From: Cladophialophora immunda
Taxonomy: Eukaryota > Ascomycota > Eurotiomycetes > Chaetothyriales > Herpotrichiellaceae
Assembly (NCBI RefSeq): GCF_000835495.1
Contig: NW_015622544.1
Span: forward strand, 1,507,704 to 1,571,703
Direction of reading: 5' to 3'
Length of the DNA stretch: 64,000 bases
Part shown: in pieces, positions 11,313 through 21,948 of the stretch
Position numbering within the stretch: the first letter of the stretch is position 1
Layout of the letters: the number at the start of each line of letters is the position of its first letter
The notes under the pieces: model-generated
What the model was told of the DNA's origin: nothing
Databases searched by the model: none
Seen by the model: only the letters and a program-made list of their open reading frames with translations
Position numbers and translations under genes: made by a program

Positions 11313-13200
11313 ATGTCCAGCTTAACGTGACTCAATCAATGTTCTACCGTCCCTCTCTTCCTTGATCAACATCGCACCTCGCGATCGCTTCGCTCGCACG
11401 ATCGCTGTCCGCGGTCAAGATCAAATCTCCTGCTCCGCGCCCGTTCCCGTTGCTGCGCTTTGCCTCGTTTATTCAACACGACTTCCACATTGGTCGCTTG
11501 ATTATTTGCTGCACACTCGCGGCACCCAATCAGTCACCTTGTCACCTCCGGCATTTGATCGAGGAGACTCGCCCATCACGGCGTTGTCGAGATTCAACCA
11601 CTCCTTCGACAACGACGACACCGAGCTCGACCACGAGGACAAGATATACATTGCTCCGCCGCCTCATTCCCCCCGGTCCGAAGCGTCCTCCTCGAGTCCT
11701 CCCTCCCCACGACCACCTCCCTTCTCCTCTCTCTATTTCCCCTCCGACGCCGAGCTCGACCGCATCAGAGCTACTGTCACCGAGACCTATTGCGACTCGC
11801 TTTTAGCCTCTGCCCCGGCGCCCTCCTTCGAGGAGGCTCTCGCCGAAGACGAACCCGGGTCCAAGGCTGAGCGCGAGACAAAAGCTGCCCTACCACAAGA
11901 TACCAAGGCCCAGTCTTCCTCGGGCAAAGCTGTTGACGACGGAGAGCCGCCGCCCCCATATACCGAAGGTTCTAGTCCCCTAGAGTCGTTCACATACCTC
12001 ATGGCGGCAGCAGGCGGTGCGGCCAGCATCATCACACAAGTTCAACAAACAGGCCCACCAATCAACACCCTAGGAGGTGAGTGGCGAAGCCAATCAAGGG
12101 GGGTGATGTAGACTGACTTGGTGGGCATTTAGCAGGCGAGGCGGCAGCTGATGAACACATCACCTTGGACTTGAGGTTGGTTTCCCCCAATACACTGAAA
12201 GCCAGCAAACAAAAGGCTGACCATGGTACAGGGGAACACATTTCACTCTTTCCCGTGATGAATTGTTGACTCTGCCCGAGTTTGTGTTACTATCATTATT
12301 CCCCAATGGCCTCCTCCCAGACGGCCACATGAACTCGTTTCATGAGGGCGATGTCTATCCCGTCGACGTACGTCCCTCTCAAAGTCCCCATCCCATTGTT
12401 GTTCTTAGCAATCCTTGTATCTATATCGGAGATGTAACATATCCTTCACAGTATGACCCAGCCTCCCTTCAGTATATGTTAAACTTTTTCCGAGATGTGG
12501 CTCAATCAATACCATCCACATCTCCCTCCCCAACCACCCCGCCAGAACATGACCCCATATCGATCGAACCGTTACAGGGTTCGACCAAAGATATGCTTCA
12601 AGATCGAGCGGGGATCATTGTCTTGAGAGAGGATCTTGACTTCTACGTCATCCCTCCTCGTGCCGACATTGAGCAGCCGGAAATGACCGAAATCAAGCGC
12701 GCCGCTGGGAAGTCCTTACTCAAGCAAGACGGAATCTTCTCCGGTCTTAAGCGGAGTGAAGAAGCAGGCACGACCGAGCAACATCTGATTGAAATGCTGA
12801 CGGCAGGGTATGTTCCACGAAATGATCGGCCGAGATGGATATACTGACGCATGTAGCGGCTTTAATCATGATGACGCTTGGGGCCATCGAGCTGGAGAAC
12901 CAAACAAGGCCGTCATTTGCAGCCTCGCGCTTGCAAGACTGCGGACTGACATCAAAGGAGATTTGGCAGGAAGCAACGTGGTGGGCATGGCTCAAAAGCT
13001 ACTCCTCTTCTGGCGCAAGCCGGCTCGGCGATGCTGGTGGGAGGGTGTTGAGTTGACTGATGTGGAGGGAGTTGACGGGAAACTCAAAGTATGGATTCGA
13101 AGAGTGTGGACTCTCGAGATGGTAAGCATCCCCTTGGCCGAGCTGACGTGACGTGACGTTGGGCTTATATTCTTTGCAGAGCGTGATCGGCCTCCGATGA
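11313..13200 (+). CDS. WHI2: WHI2-like BTB/POZ stress-response regulator
   Basis: Secure exons: one ending at 12076, then 12136-12175 (or 12133-12175), 12232-12367, 12452-12807, 12857-13121 and 13180-13200 (ends SVIGLR-stop). The BTB-like core THFTLSRDELLTLPEFVLLSLFPNGLLPDGHMNSFHEGDVYPVD + YDPASLQYMLNFF spans the third and fourth of these. The downstream part (FNHDDAWGHRAGEPNKAVICSLALARLRTD, WRKPARRCWWEGVELTD) is typical of fungal Whi2. In yeast, Whi2 partners Psr1/2 phosphatases in general stress response and restrains TORC1 on low amino acids. The Pro/Ser-rich N-terminal part is probably disordered. The frame has no ATG before residue MAAAGG at 12001. A start at 11313 with an intron 11327-11591 (giving MSSLT-FNHSF) is one possibility, but its donor (GTGACT) is weak, so the 5' end is unresolved. 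Confidence 0.75.
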
Positions 13201-14121
13201 CAGGATCGCCCTTGTTTGTGACTTTCAGTTTTGGCGCTTTGCATTGAGCGATCAGGCGAAAAAGAAGTTCAATTTGGGGATATCCATTTGTATGGAACTT
13301 GGGGAGTCTGGACCAGGTGAATGTGGAAGTTGTGCCTTGTCGCGGATTGAGCAGAGGGATCGCCTTCAAACGGCTGCGCGAGACACAACACAGCCAAGAG
13401 TTGGGTTTCTCGCCACTGTCAAGTCGTCCAGGGCGGGTCTTTAGTGAAGCTGAATCCTACGTTTATTCATTCGCAACTAGGGAGAATAAAAAAACTTATG
13501 TATATGAACCTCTGAGGCTGGGAGTTGAACAGCGGAAATTCCCCTGGCCTCTCCCACCCACGGAACAAAAAGATCTAGTGGCGGGTTCTAGTATACCTTC
13601 CACCATTTCCCTCGCAGGTGTTGCGGCTCCTGGCCTCTCCCCGGTGGAGAGCGTTCTCGAGCAATCTTACAACAGCCACCAGGTACTCTGGCAGGGACAT
13701 GAGCGAGACCCCTACCGCAAGCTCGTGTCCCCTTTGGAAGGCCCCTCCCACCTAACCCACTAGACCTTTTCCGTGTCTGTAACATAGCCCCCCCTCTCAA
13801 CTTGAAGTTGTAGGGGTCTCCAAGTGCTGGTTCGAACTTCAGTTGGTTGGCCGGTCCTTTTTTTTTGTTGTTGTTGTTGTGTGTGTGGTTTCTCACACTT
13901 GGGGGGGCTAATGTTGGGAGATATTTGGGGGGTTAAAAATATATCACTTCCCTTTTTTCTTTGCTGCTGGGACTGCCGGACCTTGTCAGAGGGAAGTAGT
14001 ATATATCACTTCAGCCTTGTTCGCGGTTAAAAGTGGGGCGTGCCAGGTTATGCAAGGCTGAGGGGACTATGTAGCACTGTCTTGGCGATACTACTACCGC
14101 GCAGGAACGTGTCAGTGGTGC

Positions 14122-14145
14122 GAGTGAGTGAGTGAGTGAGTGAGT

Positions 14146-14176
<31 letters not shown>
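14122..14176. repeat. (GAGT)7 followed by (AG)13 microsatellite
   Basis: Seven GAGT units run from 14122 to about 14150 and merge directly into thirteen AG units to 14176. A compound simple repeat in noncoding sequence. Confidence 0.95.
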
Positions 14177-14181
<5 letters not shown>

Positions 14182-14468
14182 GACTGAGATGGATGATGCT
14201 TGGGCTGGTGAAGCTTGGGTTTGAGATCGTCTACGAGGGGCCAGAAATGGTGCGTTACAAGTGTATCCATGCATACGTGTGTACGTGCGTGCGTTCACCT
14301 CTCCTTCCTACACACTGGGTATGGTGGTGTAGTACATTGTCAGCGATCAACCACTACTCATCCGCACCGCAAACCATCTTTTCAGGTCACTGAACCATGA
14401 AATCCCAAATGGCTCGAATGGAGATGCCTTGTTTTTTTTTTTTAAGAGGAGGGAGGCAGCGGTTGTGT

Positions 14469-15232
14469 TTATCTGCACGATAGATGATGCCCATTCTCGA
14501 CACAGGAGACACCTGCGATGATGGCCTCCCGCGAACACCGCTCAATAGCATCGAGATCCATCACCTCGCCGCGGCCAGAGGTCAATCGTTTGTGGAGGCG
14601 TATATCTCTCGCCGCATTCTGCCAGTCGCACGAGGCTGAAGAGGCCGAGTTCGGCGTCTTCATGCCGATCCAGGCTTACTAGGCCCATTTCGGCGCCTGG
14701 ACAATTCGACGTGCCGAGTACCATGCATCGGTCTATTCCTCATCGGATTTTCTGTGGCTGTTCTTTTGATGATGGCGAATACCCCCCGGAGCATAAGCTG
14801 CTGATCCAAATCTGGACAAGTGGCTCGGTCTCCAACGGCTGATGGTCAAACGATGCAGCACCAATGCCAGCAGCCACGGGACCGCGGTTCAGCACAGTAC
14901 AAACGAGCAAAGTCGCAGTGATATGCAGTCCTCGGGAGTCGTTCTGCACATGTTTGGCACAAGCATCCCACGGGGTCCTCCACGTGGTGACTGTCGAATG
15001 CATCCAGCACCACACCGGACTTCGTGCGGCTGTTTGTAAAGGACCTGCAGACTCTTCCTTTTGTAAGCAGCCAAAGTGACAGAGGCGGAGCAAACCTTTC
15101 CGGGCATTTTCCTGCCAAGATTGAGCCCTGTCGCCGCTCCCAGAGCAATACATGCTTCGGAGGAGTCAGCCTCGAACAGATACATCTCGGGCATCTCTCT
15201 GGTGAGGGGTGCACAAGGCTCGAACACGTCAT
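14469..15232 (-). pseudogene. Possible decayed gene, family not recognised
   Basis: Several minus-strand frames read protein-like sequence in succession but in different phases: a segment with EADSSEACIALGAATGLNL (about 15195 to 15030), then WDACAKHVQNDSRGLHITATL and PVAAGIGAASFDHQPLETEPL (about 15000 to 14800), then a frame containing GRGEVMDLDAIERCSREAI (about 14600 to 14500). No set of introns that I could find joins them. Frameshift decay is the simplest reading; chance open frames are the alternative. I do not recognise the family. Confidence 0.25.
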
Positions 15233-15624
15233 GGGGTTCTGCTCCGTCCGTGCCTATGGGAGACTTCAGTTCTTAGATGGGACGAATATGAGCAGGCTTG
15301 TGCTCGACTTCTTTTCGCACCATAGGATGCGTGGCGTCAGGCCATCACATGTCTCTTTGTCAGACAAAGGCTAATTTGGGTTATGCCAGACCAAGGATCA
15401 ATCATTCTCGAACTCCAGGCCCTAACATAAGGTTTCGCGTGAATTTGAGTCGTTCAAAGAGCTGCAGATCGGTGCGATTTCAGCAGATTTGGTTGCCAAG
15501 ATTGTGACAAAACGTTGGCAAAAGATCATAACAGACATGGTAGACGGCGAAATAGTCCGAGATGGTGGTCATCTCGGTGGAATCTTCTGGGTCGAGCCTC
15601 GCTGTAGCCTGTTCAAAAGCCAGT

Positions 15625-17262
15625 CTAAAGGTTCCATTCGAAGAAATCAAGGTCCAGCCTTTGTTCGTCTATTATCGGTCCGTACTTGTGCTCCGCGCAT
15701 ATACGCAACAAGTCATACACCATCGATGCACCGAGTCTAGTGCAGATGGGGGAGGAGAGCTTCCTGTCCTCGATCGACATGAGGGATTGTATCGTAATGC
15801 AAGCTTTGCGGAAAGTATCTTCCGCGGAGCTTGTGGTCGTGGTGAGTGCTTCCAAGACGCGCTCTATGTTATCCTGGAGTACTTCAACCGCAGAGTTATA
15901 GGACGACCGGAGAATCTTGACAAAGACAAAGCCCGCGAAGCAGATAGCGTAGCGGACACTGGCAGGAGTTAGAGACAGGTTCTGGCTGCCACAGAGATCG
16001 ACAAGTTCGTATGCGTCCTGTTTTGCAACCTCCACGCAGTCGAGGATCCCTGGTGAGACTGGCATATCATCGAGCAGCGCGAATGATAGGACTTGCAGTT
16101 TTAGGTATAAGAAGCTAGTTCTGACCACATCGTCGATCCGATCTCGAAAAAGCTCTGTCTGGAGCGATGCGAAACGCTCGGTCCACAGATTTACGGCTTC
16201 TAGCCTTTTCTCGGGCTCCAGCATCCCAGATGTTGTGGGAGCGTCGGCACCGATGGCCAAATTCGCTTGCATCGCCAGATTGTAGACTCGACAGAGACCC
16301 GACAATCTGGGTTCGATGGCCTTGTTTTCAAAGGCTTTTAGTAAATGGAAGTCCACTCGGATTGACTGCGGCACCCCGCGACAGAGCGACTGCCTATGGT
16401 TCATGATGAAACATGCCAGCCAGGTTGTGGTTTTGACTTCCTCATCAACCATTCGCGCATTGGCTCGTTCATCCGAACCATGATCGTGTAGATGGGTTTG
16501 ATTGGGACGGTGCAAGCCCAGCTGCAAGGCCATCTGAGTTGCCAGGCTGCAGTAGTAGTCCGTGGGATCCTCCATGATGGCTTTGATGGAAAATGGCCAC
16601 ATGGCCATGATCAGAAGGGCCTGCACCTTTTCAATCGAACGTGGTGATGAGTGAATGGTATCAGCGAGCATTGATCTCACAGGCGCCATGAGCTCCAGTC
16701 GGACCTTCCAACGAGCAGCTGCACTGCATATTACCCAGAACAACAGTGGGCTCTTTTGCCAAACGGCTTCCGGCGTCCGAACGGTCATTTTGAAGGGGAG
16801 GTAAGGATGACAGCGGGCAAAGTAGATTTTGAAATGTTCGTTGACTTGTGCCCTGGTAAGGGAGACGTTTCCCACGGATCGATATTCCGTAGAAGGACTC
16901 TCGGCTGTGTGAAGGTATATCGGCTGAGATGGCTGGACCGCTGGAGCTGATTCTGCGCTTTCATCCTGTGCGCCAGGGAAGAGCGATGTCCAGTCCAGAG
17001 AGACGAGAGCACCATTCCGAGACTCCGCTGGTGTTATCGCAGGAATTGCTGCGGTTGATTGAGCTTCCTCAAGCTCCTTTCGAAGGCGTTCGATCTCGGC
17101 GCTCATCCGCTGCACCGACAGCGCCTTCGGGGTTCTCTTGAAACTGGCGTCGAAAACACATGGCTGGTTGTAAGCGCGACAACGTGTGCAACCGCCCGCG
17201 ATGTCGTCGTACTCACATCTCGCTTTCCATTGACGACATTTGATGCATGCCTTGGGTCTCAT
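15625..17262 (-). CDS. Zn2Cys6 fungal transcription factor
   Basis: Intronless 545-residue protein from the ATG at 17262. The N-terminus holds the binuclear zinc cluster: Cys6, 9, 16, 25, 28 and 35 (CX2CX6CX8CX2CX6C), followed by a basic linker (RTPKALSVQRM) and a short leucine-rich coiled coil (MSAEIERLRKELEEA, about residues 54-68) typical of dimerising members. The region from about 130 to 420 (VNEHFKIYFARCHPYLPF, LALQLGLHRPNQTH, TTTWLACFIMNHRQSLCRGVPQ) is the middle homology region of fungal transcription factors. It acts in the nucleus and usually binds CGG triplets. It ends downstream of the permease gene on the same strand (482 bp from stop to ATG), so it is a natural candidate for pathway regulator of the permease, cyclase and lactonase genes. 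Confidence 0.93.
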   Translation of the reverse strand: MRPKACIKCRQWKARCEYDDIAGGCTRCRAYNQPCVFDASFKRTPKALSVQRMSAEIERLRKELEEAQSTAAIPAITPAESRNGALVSLDWTSLFPGAQDESAESAPAVQPSQPIYLHTAESPSTEYRSVGNVSLTRAQVNEHFKIYFARCHPYLPFKMTVRTPEAVWQKSPLLFWVICSAAARWKVRLELMAPVRSMLADTIHSSPRSIEKVQALLIMAMWPFSIKAIMEDPTDYYCSLATQMALQLGLHRPNQTHLHDHGSDERANARMVDEEVKTTTWLACFIMNHRQSLCRGVPQSIRVDFHLLKAFENKAIEPRLSGLCRVYNLAMQANLAIGADAPTTSGMLEPEKRLEAVNLWTERFASLQTELFRDRIDDVVRTSFLYLKLQVLSFALLDDMPVSPGILDCVEVAKQDAYELVDLCGSQNLSLTPASVRYAICFAGFVFVKILRSSYNSAVEVLQDNIERVLEALTTTTSSAEDTFRKACITIQSLMSIEDRKLSSPICTRLGASMVYDLLRICAEHKYGPIIDEQRLDLDFFEWNL

Positions 17263-17744
17263 GTTCGGTGGGAGCTGACATTGGAGCGATGTAGGCGTGG
17301 GACGCGGTCAGAGAGAGCGAGAGAGGGGATGCGGCGAAGCCTGCATTGCGAGTCGGAGAACAAGCGAGCATAAATACCTACGAAGTACCGAGTACTCGGC
17401 GGCCAAACACGAAGCTGTGCGCGGAGCCTGGTCACGTGGCTCAGGCGTCCCAAGGCTGAGACTGAAAGGACTATACCAGGAAGAGCATACTATCGGTAAT
17501 CAATAAAAGGGTGACAGGGTGGTTAGCCCTAGTACGGGCGCTGCGGTCGAATTCTACTGAAGTGTGACAGGTATTTCATCACCATAGCAACCACGCCAGT
17601 CACAAGGCGTGTTGACTAGATGACACTATGTGGCAGGCGGCACAAATGGTAAAGGAGAGCCATTTGAGCCATAGTAATACTTATTGTCACGGGCCAAAGA
17701 AGTTTCGTGCAAGCCGATCTGGCTCCCCCACGGCGTTAATCCGA
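17263..17744. other. Promoter of the Zn2Cys6 regulator
   Basis: 482 bp between the permease stop and the regulator start, both on the minus strand. Contains GAGA-rich sequence just upstream of the regulator ATG. No further gene. Confidence 0.5.
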
Positions 17745-19504
17745 TCAGAAAGTATACCGGAAGTTGACGTGGAAATCGTGCAGTTCCTCCAGACTCTTGT
17801 TCATGTGTGGATGGATTTCTCCTCGCTGTGCATACTCCTCCAGAATCCGGTCTCGCTTCTTGTTGAGGTGTCGGTAAGTCAGCGAGAGCGCCACGACGGT
17901 CGCCATTGCCGTCACCAGGAAGGCCAAAACTACCGAGTGCCCCTTGATGTACCTGGGCCCGTTGACGTAGATGTTGGCGCCCATGATAGAAAAGCACTGA
18001 CTGAAGACCTCGGCAAGCGCCCAGACCGAAGCTCGCTTGGTAAAGCCGCCGGTATTGATCACCAGCCACGCGACCATCAGGACGGTGGATGGGTACATTC
18101 CACTGGTAATGAAACAAGCTGCCAATATTTTGACAGAGGTTGGCTTGACGGTCAGCAACATGATGTAGCCAATTGCTGAAACCAGGAACCCGCAGAAAAT
18201 GAATGGCCCCTTGATGTTGATCCGGTCGCTCAAAAAGCATGTGACGAGAAGCGTGACAAATGCACATGCATAGGGGATGACCGAGTACAACTGGGAGTCG
18301 ACGGCACTCAAGCCAAAATCCTTGATGAAGGTCGGCAGGAAAACACCCACGGACGAGAGACAGAGGCCGGTAGTACCATTCAGAATGGCATAGCCATAGC
18401 TTTTAGGGTCCTTGAAGCAGGCCCAGATTTGCCACAAGTCAACCTTTGCTCCTTCTTTATTCAGGGCTGAACGGAGTGAATGTCAGCTCACTGATCCCAC
18501 CGATACCGAGAAATTGCTCGCATGGATGATACTCACTGGCACTGCGTTCCACGGCGAGGTTGATCTCCTCTTCTGTGAAAAGCCAGGTCCTGGGCTTCTT
18601 GCTGTGTTTGATTCGGTCAGGGAATCTTGGAAGGAGGATTATGACCAACAGGCCTGCGAAAACGGCGATGACCCCTTCAATCAAGAAGAGCCACTGCCAT
18701 GGAGAGCGTCCGCTGTTTTCTTTGTTCAGACGCTTGCCCAGCGCGTAAGCTATCAAACCGCTAAAGGCGCCCGAGAGAGTGGAAAAGGAGAATACAATGC
18801 CTTACGTGTCTGATCAGTAAAAATATGTTGCATGAGGTCATGTCCTACTCACCACTGCGGAATCCGATTTCGCGACGGGTATACCAGAGACTGCTGTAGA
18901 CACCTGAACTCTGTACCAATGCCTGGCCGAAGCCAATGAGCACGCGCATCGCGAGGACTGTGCCGTAGCTTTTGGCTGCAGACATGCCGCAAAGAAACGA
19001 CCCAAAACACACAACTGCTCCTCCGATGAGCAGGTTGGGAGAAACGAATCGCAGACCAATGGAGCCGGGAAACATGAATATAGTGTATCCTATGACTGCA
19101 TCTCATCAGCTTGATCGCAGGGTCCTACGCGAGAGGAACAGCTTACAGAAGAATTCCGCCGCGTTTGAGTAGTCTTGATTCGAGAAGTTGAGTTCTTTCT
19201 GAAGTCCCAGATTGCGTCCATTGCCGAAACTGTTACGGTCCTGTACCAAGTCAGCCACATAGCGCCCCGGCATGGGGTCAATTCAGAGGCAAAGTACCAG
19301 GTACGTGACAAAGTAAACCAGAGCCAGAAGCGGCAGTAGGAGGAGATCTTGTTTCAAGATCAGTTTCCTTTCGAGTCCAGACGGGGCAACTCTTGGGCCA
19401 TCCTTCGGCTGCAGAGCATAGCCAGTGCTGTTATTGATGCTCTCGACCCCGGTATCTTCAATGTTAAATGCAGACTCTTTCAAGTCAATTTCGTCCGCAC
19501 CCAT
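17745..19504 (-). CDS. MFS permease, Dal5/allantoate permease-like
   Basis: Five exons on the minus strand: 19298-19504, 19147-19240, 18853-19095, 18537-18800 and 17745-18466, giving 509 residues; introns 51-70 bp. The start is the ATG at 19504 (MGADEIDLKE). The family marks are clear: after a cytosolic N-terminus, KLILKQDLLLLPLLALVYFVTYLDRNSFGNGRNLGL; then IGYTIFMFPGSIGLRF, RVLIGFGQALVQSSGVY, and WLFLIEGVIAVFAGLLVIILLPRFPD before the central loop (WLFTEEEINLAVER). About 12 membrane segments are expected. Members of this anion:cation symporter family carry allantoate, nicotinate, pantothenate, biotin precursors and other small organic acids. The divergently transcribed cyclase and the neighbouring regulator and lactonase suggest import of a ring acid, amide or lactone precursor. 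Plasma membrane. Confidence 0.92.
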
Positions 19505-20400
19505 GATGGTTCGAGAAGATATTGTGTCTGGAGCAGAAGAGGGATGGATAGGAAAGTCACCGACAGTGGGCAAGAATGGGTTTGCTGGGAAGGAGATGGC
19601 TTATACTTCCTTAAATGTTCCCCAGAGTATGGGGTGACCCCGTTGTGGAGACTCTGGAGAAGCACATTCCGAGTCGCAATCACCCCGCCTTACCCCGGAG
19701 TCACCGGCCATCCGCCCCTGGTCATGCCGGTTCAGGGTTGATGAGAGCTCGAGATCAGAGCATCGGCAGAGGGTTGCAAAGGCGGACCGAAGAAAGCCGA
19801 GAAGGAGTCCAACATCATAAGGTGCTCGTTGCCAGTAGACCAGAGCTTTCCTTACTGACAGATTTTCTACTGGTTATGACAATAGAGCGGGTGATAAATA
19901 GTAGCCTCGGAGGCGTAGAGTATTGGAATAGCGCTGAATGCAGCCGTTGTCTCAACTCAGGCTTTGTGTGGAAATTACACTTTGATGAGCTCGTTGGCTT
20001 TCTGGCCAGTGCGACTTCTTTCCTTTCTTGGTTCACAAGAACCAGCCAGGATGACCAGCGGTTCGCCATCAAGAGTCACACGTATTGTCCAGAGAAGAAC
20101 CGAGAGAGCTGTCTCGGGGCGAGATCGCTAGATTCGTCGGAAATTGGAGGTCTATCGGCACCAAGTGAGCGACTCGGGATGTGGGTGCATTGCATTAGTC
20201 CCAACCAAGTTGCCGATTGCTGTCACTGATGCGAAATTCTTCCGATCGCTCTTCACATGTTCCTTGACCGATCCTTGTCCTGCCGAAATATTTCTCAACA
20301 AAAATGCTCTTTTACTGAGTAGAAGCACACGATTTTATAAGGTGCATGACCAGGGCTTCTCGCCTCGAAAGCACTACATATTAAACCATAGCAGATCACA
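19505..20400. promoter_or_regulatory. Shared divergent promoter, permease / cyclase
   Basis: 896 bp between the permease start (minus) and the cyclase start (plus). No gene is supported here. An inverted CGG repeat lies inside it (see 19696-19706). Confidence 0.6.
19696..19706. promoter_or_regulatory. Candidate Zn2Cys6 site CGG-N5-CCG
   Basis: The sequence CGGAGTCACCG is an inverted CGG pair with a 5-bp spacer, extended to CCGG on the left and CCGG on the right. It lies about 190 bp upstream of the permease ATG. Inverted CGG pairs are classical targets of dimeric zinc-cluster regulators, and one is encoded two genes away. The match is short enough to occur by chance. Confidence 0.35.
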
Positions 20401-21207
20401 ATGTCTTTGCTACAAGCAGTTGAGCGAGGCACTCGCATCTTTGATCTTTCAGTGCCAATGCACAATGGAATGCCATCATCTCCTTCGAACGTCCCTTTTT
20501 CGCTCGCGATTTCCAAACGACACGGCGACTTGGTCCGAGCTGGCAACTCCGGAGGGAGTGGCTCGAATGCCGTCATCATCACAGGCGATCATGTCGGCAC
20601 TCACATCGATGGACTCTGTCACGTTGCAAGAGATGGCGTCCTTTGCGGAGGTGTAGCCGTGTCAGACGCCTGTGTCGGAGGACTTTACGTGCAACTCGGG
20701 GTAGAGACCATAAAACCCATGGTGTGCAGAGGAATTTTTCTGGACATACCGGCCCTGAAAGGCAAGACGCGCTTGGAAGCAGGCGAGGGCATCTCAGACG
20801 AGGATCTCAAGCAAGCACTCGGATCCACTCCCCTGAATGAGGGTGATGTTGTGTTGATCCGAACCGGATGGACTCAACTATACTCCGATCCCGTCGCCTA
20901 CAAAGGTCACTCAACGGGCACGCCTGGTGTAGACGCGAGTGCTGCCAAATGGCTGGCTTCCCACAAGATCCGGGCAGCGGGGGGCGATACCATCTCTTTC
21001 GAGCAGGTCGCCATTGGACCCAACTTCTACAAGAGACCGGTTCACGGCACCCTCCTCTGGGAGAACGGCATCCACATCATCGAATTGATGGATTTGGAGG
21101 AACTTTCGAAGGAGAATGTCAAGGAGTTTCTCTTCGTACTATCTCCTCTCAAATTAGTGGGAGCAACGGGATCTCCTGTGCGTCCATTGGCGATAGTAGA
21201 TGCATGA
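20401..21207 (+). CDS. Cyclase / kynurenine-formamidase-like metal hydrolase (PF04199)
   Basis: Intronless 268-residue protein. RIFDLSVPMHNGMPSSPS opens the fold, and HVGTHIDGLCHV is the metal-binding signature HxGTHxDxxxH of the putative-cyclase superfamily, which includes bacterial kynurenine formamidase and isatin hydrolase. Later marks are RGIFLDIPAL, GDVVLIRTGW, a PGVDASAAKWLASHKIRAAGGDTISFE segment and an HGTLLWENGIHIIELMDLEEL stretch. The usual Pro in the signature (HxGTHxDxPxH) is Leu here, as in several fungal members I know. These enzymes hydrolyse amide or lactam/lactone bonds using Mn2+ or Zn2+; the true substrate is unknown. Likely cytosolic. It is transcribed divergently from the Dal5-like permease and converges on the lactonase. 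Confidence 0.9.
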   Translation: MSLLQAVERGTRIFDLSVPMHNGMPSSPSNVPFSLAISKRHGDLVRAGNSGGSGSNAVIITGDHVGTHIDGLCHVARDGVLCGGVAVSDACVGGLYVQLGVETIKPMVCRGIFLDIPALKGKTRLEAGEGISDEDLKQALGSTPLNEGDVVLIRTGWTQLYSDPVAYKGHSTGTPGVDASAAKWLASHKIRAAGGDTISFEQVAIGPNFYKRPVHGTLLWENGIHIIELMDLEELSKENVKEFLFVLSPLKLVGATGSPVRPLAIVDA

Positions 21208-21948
21208 TGATGGGGATGATCGTGCAAATTCACACACCGTTGTAAAGGGCCCGCAGAGTAGATACGGTGCCCCAAGGCGATAAAAAAACAAAGACTGGCT
21301 TTTATTCTACCAGCAGCATTGAGATATGAATGAGAAGTCTCTTGGTCAAGGGACCCTTTGATGCTTGCGGGCTAGATTAGTCCAGCTATGGCCTAAACTC
21401 TCGGAAGAGGTTGACTCGAAAGTCTCTAGATCTTGTCCTCGGAAGACACTCTGTAGCAAACCAGGTTGGTGGTCGATGTAGAAAGCGTCATGACTGAGAC
21501 AAGTTCGCTCGCTCTATGGTTGTCGATTTCACATCAAGCAAAGCAAGCCTCGCCCCATGCATCTCCGCTACCCTAACCCTATTTGGAAGGAACCTATTAA
21601 GAAGGTTAACCGGCTTTGTCGCTGTGGCTCCACAGGTCCTGTACCTTGCATGTCTACCACTACCTAGGTATCTAGGTAGTTATTACATCTAATAGTTGGA
21701 TAGGTCAATTGCATCAACCAACTTGGTGACACAATCTCCGCCCGGAATGCACTTGATGCTTGTCTGAACTTACAGGGTTTGTTCTGGACAGCTTGAGAGT
21801 ATGATGGCGATTTGGAATCCTATGCGCCCTTGCTGTCCGGAACCTGCCCCTTGGCGGTATGCCTATCTGCTATAGTGCCAAAAAGTCGGCCAGAACTGGC
21901 GCGATATTCCCTCTTTGTTGTGGTCGAGGCGCTATTCATGACATTTCG
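21208..21948. other. Convergent intergenic, nothing recognised
   Basis: 741 bp between the cyclase and lactonase stops. AT-rich short inverted repeats such as CTACCTAGGTATCTAGGTAG near 21660 may contribute to transcript ends. No gene or RNA recognised. Confidence 0.45.

Larger units (their letters stand above)
13201..15624. other. Gene-poor 2.4-kb stretch
   Basis: No intact gene recognised. A 154-codon open frame at 13299-13763 starts without ATG and has no motif. A G-rich run followed by TGTTGGGAG at about 13900 recalls a retroelement polypurine tract and LTR edge but has no partner. A microsatellite lies at 14122-14176, and coding-like but broken frames occur on the minus strand at 14469-15232. 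Confidence 0.5.

Noticed and set aside
13299..13763. 154-codon open frame on the plus strand
   Set aside because: No ATG start, no recognisable domain, and composition like surrounding noncoding DNA.
13824..13846. GGTTCGAAC resembling a tRNA B box
   Set aside because: Flanks do not fold into a T arm or acceptor stem, and no A box lies at the right distance.
13820..14040. G-rich run followed by TGTTGGGAG and a repeated TATATCACTTC, looking like a polypurine tract and LTR edge of a copia-type element
   Set aside because: No second LTR, target-site duplication, primer-binding site or reverse-transcriptase-like frame found; too weak to call.
14846..15232. Reading the minus-strand frames here as an intact spliced gene
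   Set aside because: No combination of GT..AG introns joined the frames without stops; kept only as a low-confidence possible relic.
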